Source of the DNA: Prinsepia uniflora
Taxonomy: Eukaryota > Streptophyta > Magnoliopsida > Rosales > Rosaceae
Direction of reading: 5' to 3'
Assembly (NCBI GenBank): GCA_032719365.1
Contig: CM064867.1
Location: 57,662,601 to 57,726,600, forward strand
DNA length: 64,000 nucleotides
Under the pieces are notes generated by a model, which worked only from the letters and a program-made list of their open reading frames with translations, did no database searches and was not told where the DNA came from. Positions 12,576 to 21,872 of the stretch are shown piece after piece. The translations under genes and the position numbers were made by a program. Position 1 is the stretch's first letter. Every line of letters begins with the position of its first letter.

Positions 12576-14429
12576 AATTTTTCAATCACCACAATGCGGG
12601 ATCCATCCCGAAATCACATTTTTCACAACAGGACTCATGGTCCGAATTTCCACATTCAAATCCCCAAATCTTACATCACAACCATAACCAAATCGTCATT
12701 AAACACGGGGCATGTACAATCAGATCAAATCACTTTTATCAACCATTACCCATTCCCGAATTCGAATTTGCAATAATGATTCCGTAAGCCGGCATCCGGA
12801 AACATCATCCCGAACCCAAACAAAGAGTCCGCATTCAAACTTCCGAAAATCGAAGTCTCGTTATTCAAAATTACTTTTATGCCCCGAGCATCAAGCCCAA
12901 AATCACCTTTTTCAAAATCCATTTTAAATCCTTGAAAACACCTCATATTTCAAAGCTCAAGGTCAAGATATCAAAACCACAATCAAATCACAACATACTC
13001 GAACTCTCGTAAAACGTACAAAACCGTGACATTCTCGAAATATGTGTCAAAACCGTAAACCATACTCACAATCGAAATCCAACATCTTAAAAACATAATA
13101 CGCACCAATCACATAAAATCATCCATGAAACCATCATCAAAACATAAGGGAAATCATAATCTCGAAATACGTGCAATTCCGTGTGCATATAAAAAATACG
13201 TATAAGTACGGGAATCGAAATCATCACAGTTCATAATCATAATTATAGAAATCATAGAAATATTTATGCATGCATTAAATTTTGAAAGCAACGTCCACTC
13301 ACACACCATTCTTAAGACTCGATTTCGCGCCGCACGCGTTCCCGTAATTTCCTCCATTTGCCAGAAAACCCGAATCCTGTCCGAAATCACATTCCAGGGT
13401 CATTAAGGTCTCAAATATCCACATACTAATTTCTCATAATTTTTCGGGAATTAATCGTTAATTAAAAACGTAACCTAAACCTTCTGACCCTGGAAACAAC
13501 ATCGAAATGGTGTCCGATAAATTCGAAACCAACGTTAAAATGTTCGTTACAATGTGCAGGACAAAAGTCATGTTGGACTTACCTCGAAAATCGGGCCCAC
13601 GCGCCGTCACGCGCCTGCTACAGTGACAGGTACAGTCATCGTTTTCACCCGGCTTCCTGATATACGGGCCGTTTAACCCGCGACTTGACCCGGCTAGCAT
13701 TCCCTCAATTCGACACTATTTTGATCAATTGAACACTCCATTAGCTTCGCAACCAGTTTAATTAGGGATCTGTAACATCCATTGCAGTCGTCATCACCTC
13801 TAACCGTCTCGACTTAACCCAATTTCCTCAAACGAGTTCCTCGTCTGAATTCATCGTATAACCAAGTAATTTTTCAATTAATTGGTAGTATAGCATCGTA
13901 GCCTCATGGTAAGGATGATTTGGGACTCAATTTCACAAAAACTTTCCTCTAATTGCACGAACACAAAGCTCGATTTCCCGGCCACCCACGACGTCCGTCC
14001 ATGGCTCCAGGAGCTTCAAAGCTTGCCATACTTGATTTGGATCAACTAACGAAGGTCCAAGAAAGCTTATTTGAACCTTAATTCGACATGGGCTGGCCTA
14101 CAATTCAAATTCGAATTCGAATTTTCCCAAAAACGAGTTTCGGGTTCCCGTTGTATAATCTTCACTCAATCCCCCCGTTTTCCTCACCAAAACATCTCTC
14201 TGTTTCTCTCATTCCTCCCCAGCGCTCATTTTCTCTCCAAACCGTTATTGGGGAGGTCAAAATAATAATGGCTCCACAGACTCTGTTTTCCAATTTCAAA
14301 TGTATCAGCACAGTTCACTATGCGATTGTTCCCCGCACTTCATGTAACAACCCGTACCTTCGGGAAGGGTAAAAATGTAATTTTTGTGAAGTTTTGAAAA
14401 AAGGACGATTTTGCCCTTGTGAATAGTAG

Positions 14430-14502
14430 ACGAAAAGTTGACTTTTTGTACTATCGATTGGATGAGTGTTAGCCCTTGACCGTGACGTAGTTTAGGACGT
14501 CA
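14430..14502 (+). promoter_or_regulatory. W-box and as-1-like cluster, 5' LTR of C
   Basis: TTGACT at 14438 and TTGACC at 14476 fit the WRKY-binding W-box. TGACG at 14483 is followed after seven bases by GGACGTCA, a TGACG site on the other strand overlapping the expected second half-site. The spacing equals that of the plant as-1 element bound by TGA-type bZIP factors. The copy at 21968-22032 in the 3' LTR is the same. Function is inferred from motif and spacing only. Confidence 0.5.
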
Positions 14503-16141
14503 CGAGTCCGTAGACAGGTGGCAGGTTCGATTCGGACAACCGGAGGAAAAGTTATGATGTACGGAAGGTTGGGGGCGTTACCGTAATTTTGAGTAAACGA
14601 GGGAAATGTTGACTTTTTGGAGGACTTATGGTTTTCACGTAGACCGAGGACCATTGGATAGGTCTCGACGTCCTGAGTTCAACGACAGGCGGCACGCTGT
14701 CATCGGACGTCGGACGGACTAGTTATGGGTCTAGAACGTTCGAGGGCAAAACGGAAATTAAGTATACAAGGGGTATTTTGGTCTTTTTCATTCAGCCAAT
14801 CAGAGATGGGCAAGTGGCAACAGATGGCTGGGATATTTTGTTTTGCACCAGGGGTTTGTGGACACGTGGTGAGAAGCCAGAGGCTTCTGGAGGTGTCTAA
14901 AGTGTGCACGGCCACACTTGGTTCATTTTTGAACCGTGCAATCCGTTGAACACACAGAGAAACAGAGAAAGGAAATTGAAGAAGATTGATCGATCTTGAT
15001 GCTAGAGAGAGTGAAGAGTGAGTTGAGAGAAGGACGGTGAAGCAAGGCGGTGCTGGTGAGCACGATTTGGGGCTGCAACCGTGCACGGAGGCGACGTGGT
15101 GGACGGCTGGATATTTGGAAGAAACAGAGGAGGCAGTGGACGGTGGTGGCTGCTGTGCCGTGTGGTGGATCGATTCAAGCCACTAGGAGACTCAGGAGGC
15201 TACGGGGAGTCCCACGAGCACCGTGGTAGGTGACGGTTCTCACGGCGGCGCCGGAATCGAAGGGTAACCTCTTTTGCTCTGTTCTCCCGTAGACTTTCAT
15301 TTCAAAAGTCGTGGACCTAGAGCTAGAATCGAAGGGATTGGTGAGTGAAGTGAGGTTTAGGGAGGTCCTAGGAGTAGTTTATGACGGTTGCCGTGACGGG
15401 GAAGTTCACGGTGGGAGGTGGTGCGACGGCGGGTACTCTGTACCCTGTTTGGCCGTGAATTTAAAACGGGAAATCGTGGAGTTAGAGAGTGAGTCGAGGG
15501 TTCCTGTGAGTTGTGTGTGGTTCAGTGAAGTCGTGGGAGGAGTCTAGAATGACCACCGTGAAGGGGGAAGTGCTGAGTGGCCGGGAAGGAAAACAGAGGG
15601 TTGTTGGTTTTTTCTTTCGAGCTTCAGTTGTGAAGCTATGGGTCGAGTCGAACCAAGAGAGTGAGGGGGATGAAATTGAGAGTGGACGAAACTTTAGGTG
15701 AAGATAGGAGGGCAAACGGTGGCCGGACGGTGGAGAACGGCTCTCGCCGGTCCGGGTTGCAGTCTGGTGCGAACCGGGTTCGAGCAAGGAAGACGGTGGC
15801 ACTGTAGCAGGCGCGTGAGGCCCACGCGCAGCCACTTTGGGCCGCGCGTGGAGGCGCGTGGGGAGGAATCCGACCAAGCTTCCAACATGAGTTTAGTCCT
15901 AAATGTTCTAATGAATCCCATGGTATAGTTTTCGGGTTAATCGGACGGTGTTACGGGATGATTCGGGAATCCGTAAGGTTTAGGGTTAAGGATTAAAATA
16001 TTATTAAATTCCCGAAAAATTGGGGAAAATAGGGAAGGTATCCTTGATGTAATTGTGACCCTATTTGGTATCTATTGACAGGACGGGAGACACCAGAGAC
16101 GGTTGAGGAGTGCACGGGGCGCGAGTGACTTGTTCTGAATT

Positions 16142-17029
16142 GTGAGTGGACTCTTTCTTACTTCTGAGCATGCCTAACTGTTTTTATCAATGTTTTATGA
16201 TTTTATGTGTGTTTTTATGTCCTGATGATGATTATATGTGATTGAGATGTTTACACGTTTTTCGAGACGTTTTCGGGATTTTGCACGTTTTTCAAGAAAA
16301 AGCGGGTTTTCAGATTTTGATGCTATAATTCAGAAATTTAACCTAAAAAAAAAACGTTTTCTGATGATGGTAAATGGGTTGTGGAATATGATTTAGGATT
16401 TTCCTATGGTTTTGTTATGAACATGGATCTTTTTCCGGATTTGGGTTCGGAATGTCGGTTCTGAACGCCGAAAGGGCTTCGAACTAGGGATTCCGAATTC
16501 GAGTTTGGTGATGGGTTTCGGAACGGTTTTACACTGAAATGGATTGGATTTGCTGGATCTGGATATGGGTTTAAAGACCCGGATATTGATTGACGGGGGA
16601 CGGGCCCGGATTGAGTTTAAAGACTCGGGAGTTTAAAGACTCGGATATTTATGATATTACCCCCATAGGCCTATTGAGTTTAAAGACTCGGGAGTTTAAA
16701 GACTCGGATTTATATTTGAGGCCTGGTTGAGTTTAAAGACTCGGATAGGTCCAGCAGGTTTAATCGGAAATTATGCTTTGATGCTGAACCATGATTTCTA
16801 TATCCGTTTTATAGTGTATCTGTTTCTTATGATGTTTTATAGTGTTTCTGTTTCTTATGATGTTTCATATTATGATTTTCCTAATATTTCGTTGGGCATG
16901 CCTGGTTTCAAACCGGAGGGAACCAATGATTATGTTTTCTTAACTTTGATTTGATGGTAAACGGTTTTAAAAATTTTATTCCTTTTGGTCCACTCACACC
17001 TTCTGTTTTTTTTTTTAATTTCCCTCCAG
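16142..17029 (+). other. Putative LTR leader intron of C with self-complementary ends
   Basis: GTGAGTGGAC at 16142 fits a 5' splice site (GTGAGT). GTCCACTCAC at 16988-16997 is its exact reverse complement and contains CTCAC, a fit to the plant branch site, about 33 bases before CCCTCCAG (AG at 17028-17029), with a run of T between. The predicted intron is 888 nt and holds the hairpin array. It would be removed from the leader of the gag-pol RNA. Same layout in D, E and G. Splicing is an inference. Confidence 0.45.
16567..16745 (+). repeat. TTTAAAG hairpin array in 5' LTR of C
   Basis: One GGGTTTAAAGACCC unit (16567-16580) is followed by about six GAGTTTAAAGACTC units, several joined in tandem. 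Stems GGGT/ACCC and GAGT/ACTC both pair, so the second base pair changes on both sides together. The 3' LTR lacks one unit (near 24216), a slippage-type difference. Confidence 0.85.
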
Positions 17030-17300
17030 GTCGTGGTGATAACGCTGGGGTGAACGTTGAGGCAGATATCGAGGCATAGAGCTTCCGACGTTCTTCCGTT
17101 ACGGACATAGACTTGTAGGACTTTTGGTGCCCATTTTGTAGAACTATGCTCTGGCTTACTGTTATATATATTTACTCCTTCGTCTGATAGTTATGCTTAT
17201 AGTTGTATTAAGGATATTTTTGGTACTATAGTGTGATTGTCAGACGGGAGCAGGGTTCATCCCGGGTATCGAGGTGATATTTGGGACGGGTCCTGACAAT

Positions 17301-17312
17301 TGGTATCAGAGC
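17301..17312 (+). other. Primer-binding site of element C (initiator tRNA-Met)
   Basis: TGGTATCAGAGC lies two bases after the LTR end. It matches the complement of the 3' end of plant initiator tRNA-Met, the usual primer of Tekay/Del elements, and would start minus-strand DNA synthesis. Confidence 0.93.
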
Positions 17313-17385
17313 ATAGGTTGTGTCGATTTGTGTTGGGTCTAGGTTGTTATACTAACTCTATGCCTCTTTCAGCGTACGATTGATC

Positions 17386-20300
17386 ATGCCTCCGAGACGT
17401 GAACCCCCGCCACGACCTGAAGATGAAGCGGCGAGAGGGACTGAGAGCGCTTCGATCGAGAGAGCCCAGAGGCTTGGGGCTACTACGTTCAGCGGTGGGG
17501 CTGATCCCGAGGAAGCTCACCGATGGATCACCCGACTAGAACGTATTTTTGGGGTGATGCACTGTCCTCCCGAGGATCGGGTATTGTTAGCTACTTTTCT
17601 ATTGGATGGAGCTGCCTACGAGTGGTGGTATACGCTGGAACTGTCCGGCTGGGATGCACATACCGTGACTTGGGACACTTTCCGGGAGCAGTTTCTAGAT
17701 CAGTATTATCCTCGTTCTTTCAGGGATGCGAAGGAAGCGGAATTTCTTCACTTGAAGCAAGGGAACTTGACAGTTGCTGAGTATGAGCAGAGGTTCCAGA
17801 TGCTATCTCGTTTTGCTCCCGCGTTTGTGGCGACTGAGGCGGAGAAGTGCCGCCGGTTTGAGTTGGGCCTCCGGGGAGAGATCAGGGCCATAGTGACAGC
17901 CGGCTCTTTTGCTACATTCCGAGAGTTGTCTGATGCTGCTGTCAGGGTGGAGGCCAGTTTACCTGCTAGACCACAGTATTCGGGCAGTGTTCGACGCCGA
18001 GAGCAGTCATTTCCAGGAGCATCGAGTCAGAGGCCCCCGAAACGGGGAAATTTTGGTGGATCATCATCGGCTGGTGGAGCCCGGTATGGCAGACCAGGCA
18101 GTTTTCAGGGCTCGGGATTTCGAGGAGCTAGGTCACAGCCGACTCCTCAGGCGAGTGCGACTTCAGTGGCTTCTACAGGGAGGCATACCGGTGGACCCGG
18201 TAGGGATACTTGCTTCTATTGTGGAGAGCGAGGACACTTCCGTCGGGAGTGCCCATTATTAGCTCCGGAGGGTGGAGCAGGTAGAGGTGCAACGGAACCC
18301 GGGCGGAGTATTGCTTCAGTATCAGGGGCGGCAGGCCCTAGGGGTGGCGGTGGTGCCACGAGCAGTTCTAGAGGGCGCGGTAGGTCATCGGGACCTCAGG
18401 CGCGAGTTTTTGCGATGACTCAGCAGGAGGCTAGGTCAGCACCGGGAGTGGTGACAGGTACACTCACCATACTTGGTCACACTGTTTTTACTTTGATAGA
18501 TCCCGGGGCTACCCATTCATTTATAGCTCGGAGTTGTAGTTTGGTTAAGGAGAGGGAGGTGTCTACTTTGGATTGTGCGTTAGGAGTGAGTACACCTACT
18601 GGGGAGATGTTGGTAGTGACTCAGGTATTGAGAGAGTGTACGGTGATGGTAGGCCAGGTGGAGTTACTGGCAGATTTGTTACTCTTGGATTTACGGGACT
18701 TTGATGTGATCTTGGGTATGGACTGGTTGACGAGACATCATGCTTCTATCGAATGTTTCGATAGGAGAGTGACTTTTTGGAGTCCCGGATTATCAGAGAC
18801 TATGTTTCAAGGGGATCAGCGTGCACTTCCTACGGGAGTTATTTCAGCACTCGAGGCTAGCAAATTGTTACGTAAGGGGTGCCAGGGTTACTTAGCTCAT
18901 GTGGTAGATACACGTGCTACGCCAGTGAGGGCGGAGGATATACCAGTGGTACAGGAGTTTCCCGATGTTTTTCCCGAGGAGTTGCCAGGACTACCCCCAC
19001 ACCGAGATCTTGAGTTTACGATTGAGCTTCTACCAGGTACACAGCCTATTTCCCAGACTCCTTATCGTATGGTACCTGCAGAATTGAGGGAACTTAAGGC
19101 CCAGTTGCAAGAGTTGGTCGATATCGGATTCATTCGACCGAGTATGTCACCTTGGGGAGCACCTGTTTTGTTTGTCAAGAAAAAGGACGGAGGATTGAGA
19201 TTGTGTGTGGATTACAGGCAACTGAATAAGGTAACTATTCGGAATAAGTACCCCCTACCCCGGATTGATGATTTGTTTGACCAGCTCAAGGGAGCACAGT
19301 ATTTCTCGAAGATTGATCTTCGCTCCGGTTATCACCAGTTAAGGGTTAAAGAGGAGGATATACCGAAGACAGCTTTCCGGACCAGGTACGGTCACTATGA
19401 GTTTGTTGTGATGCCTTTTGGTTTGACTAATGCCCCAGCAGCTTTTATGGACCTTATGAACCGAGTGTTCCGGCCCTATTTGGATCGTTTTGTGATTGTC
19501 TTCATTGATGACATTTTGGTGTATTCGAAGAGTGCGAAGGCGCATGAGAAACATCTGAGGATCGTGCTTAAAACGTTGAGGGAGCATCAGTTGTATGCGA
19601 AACTCAGTAAGTGTCAGTTTTGGTTGACCAGTGTTGGATTTCTTGGCCATGTGATTTCGGCCGAGGGCATCCATATGGATCCTCAGAAAGTTGAGGCGGT
19701 AGCCAATTGGGAACAGCCTAAGACGGTAACAGAAATCCGGAGTTTTCTGGGTTTAGCGGGTTATTACAGGCGTTTTATTGAGGGCTTTTCTATTCTCGCA
19801 GCACCGTTGACGAGGTTGACTCGGAAGGGAGTTCGGTTTGAGTGGGATGAGAACTGCGAACAAAGTTTCCAGGAGCTTAAAAGGCGGTTGACATCTGCTC
19901 CTGTGTTAGCCCTTCCAGATGATAGTGGGGAGTTCGAGGTGTATAGTGACGCTTCTTTACAAGGTTTGGGTTGTGTCTTGATGCAGCACGGGAAAGTGAT
20001 TGCTTATGCTTCCCGACAATTGAAACCCCATGAGGTGAACTACCCTACACATGACTTGGAACTGGCTGCGGTGGTTCATGCACTGAAGATTTGGCGGCAT
20101 TACTTGTACGGTGAGAGGTGCAGGATCTTCACGGACCACAAGAGCTTAAAGTATTTGTTCACTCAGAAGGAATTGAATCTGAGACAGCGCCGTTGGTTGG
20201 AGTTGCTTAAGGACTATGACTGTACCATTGAGTATCATCCAGGGAAGGCTAATGTGGTCGCTGATGCTCTGAGCAGGAAGTCAGCTAGTTCTTTGTCACA

Positions 20301-21837
20301 TTTGAGGATGGTACGATTACCTTTGTTGGTTGAGCTCCGTAGGTTGGGAGTAGAGTTGACTGTGGATGATCAGGGAGCACTCCTAGCGAGTTTCCACGTG
20401 CGACCTGTTTTGATTGATCAGGTTATTGATGCTCAGTTTGAGGACCCTATTCTGGGCATCATTCGGATTGAGGTCGGGGCTGGAAAGAGACAGGACTTTG
20501 AGATCCATGAGGATGGAGCCTTGGTTAAGAATGGACGGTTGTGTGTACCTGAGGATGAAGCTTTGAAGAAGGTGATACTGGATGAGGCTCACTGTTCAGC
20601 TTATGCGATGCATCCTGGTGGGACCAAGATGTATCGTACACTTCGAGAGCATTACTGGTGGTCAGGGATGAAACGTGAGATTGCCGAATATGTCAGTAGA
20701 TGCTTGATTTGTCAACAGGTAAAAGCCGAGCAGCAGAGACCTTATGGAGCAATGCAACCTTTGCCGATTCCCGAGTGGAAATGGGATCACCTGACTATGG
20801 ATTTCGTATTCAAGCTTCCGAGAACACCGAAGGGACACGATGGTGTGTGGGTTATTGTGGATCGACTTACGAAGTCTGCTCATTTCTTGCCAGTACGGGA
20901 GACCTTCAGGTTGGAGCAGTTTGCACAGTTGTTCATAAATGAGATTATTCGGTTACATGGGACTCCGGAGTCGATAGTATCTGATAGAGATCCGAGATTT
21001 ACTTCTCGATTTTGGCAGAGCTTATAGGAAGCTTTTGGGACTAAATTACACTTCAGTACTGCTTTTCATCCTCAGACAGATGGGCAGTCTGAGCGGACTA
21101 TTCAGATTCTCGAGGATATGATGCGAGCTTGTGTACTTCAGTTTCAGGGTACTTGGGATTCACATCTGCCTTTGATGGAGTTCGCCTACAATAACAGTTA
21201 TCAGGAGAGCATTGGGATGGCTCCTTACGAGGCTTTGTATGGGCGGCAGTGTCGGACTCCATTGTGTTGGACTGAGGTTGGTGAGAGGAGGTTGACTACT
21301 TCTGAGTTGGTGGAGCTTACTCAGGAAAAAGTGGCACTGATTAGGGATCGATTGAAGGCAGCGCAGGACCGCCAAAAGAGCTACGCTGACCGTAGGATCA
21401 GGGATTTGGAGTTTGCTGTAGGAGACTGGGTTTTCCTGAAGCTATCTCCTTGGAAAGGAATTGTACGATTTGGCAGACGAGGGAAGTTGAGTCCTCGTTA
21501 CATTGGACCGTATGAGATCTTGGAGCGGATTGGTCCTGTAGCTTATCGCTTGGCCTTACCAGCAGATTTGGAAAAGGTACATAATGTCTTCCACGTTTCT
21601 ATGCTTCAGAAGTACATTCGGGATGATTCGCATGTTCTGGAAGCACAACCAGTGGAACTGAGGGAAGACTTGAGTTTCAAAGAGCAACCTGTTGCAATTT
21701 TGGATCGGAAGGATAAAGTTTTGTGAAGGAAGACGGTTCCCTTAGTGAAGGTATTGTGGAGGAATCATCAGGTCGAAGAAGCTACTTGGGAACCCGAGGC
21801 CTTGATGCGGGAACAGTACCCTTATTTATTTCACTGA
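17386..21837 (+). pseudogene. gag-pol: Gag-pol polyprotein of Tekay/Del-type element C, two in-frame stops
   Basis: The start is the ATG at 17386 (MPPRREPP). The frame has 1483 codons with two stops: TAG at 21025-21027 (codon 1214) and TGA at 21724-21726 (codon 1447). Domains in order: retrotransposon gag (about 45-150); zinc knuckle CFYCGERGHFRREC (276-289); aspartic protease with D-P-G at 372-374; reverse transcriptase with IDLRSGYHQ (Asp 644) and FIDD (706-709); RNase H with Asp 855, Glu 892, Asp 917 and Asp 960; integrase with zinc-binding His 1069, His 1076, Cys 1106 and Cys 1109 and catalytic Asp 1139, Asp 1200 and Glu 1236, exactly 35 residues between the last two. The C-terminal 36 residues (VKVLWRNH, EEATWEPE) look like a chromodomain. 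No frameshift is seen. The TAG falls inside the integrase core and the TGA before the chromodomain, so this copy should not make active integrase unless the stops are read through. Confidence 0.95.
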
Positions 21838-21872
21838 ATTTCGAGGACGAAATTCTTTTTAGGGGGGTAGAT
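21837..21872 (+). other. Hairpin and polypurine tract of element C
   Basis: AATTTCG-AGGA-CGAAATT (21837-21854) is a perfect 7-bp stem with a 4-base loop, starting at the last base of the gag-pol stop codon. AGGGGGGTAGAT (21861-21872) abuts the 3' LTR and is the expected plus-strand primer. The same hairpin precedes the purine tract in A, D and G. Confidence 0.85.

Larger units (their letters stand above)
14343..17298 (+). repeat. 5' LTR of element C
   Basis: The LTR runs from TGTAACAACCCG to GGTCCTGACA (2956 bp). In order it holds TTGAC-type W-box motifs and a TGACG pair near 14438-14502, a GC-rich hairpin GCGCGTG-AGGCC-CACGCGC around 15811-15829, GTGAGTGGAC (16142-16151), the TTTAAAG hairpin array (16567-16745), GTCCACTCAC (16988-16997) and the acceptor-like CCCTCCAG ending at 17029. 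Reading frames of 60-130 codons inside it recur in the 3' LTR only because the LTRs are identical. Confidence 0.95.

Noticed and set aside
15482..15877. Minus-strand frame of 131 codons and its perfect copy at 23012-23407
   Set aside because: Both lie at the same place in the two LTRs of C. The identity is due to the LTR pair, and the frame is Ser/Pro-rich with no recognised domain.
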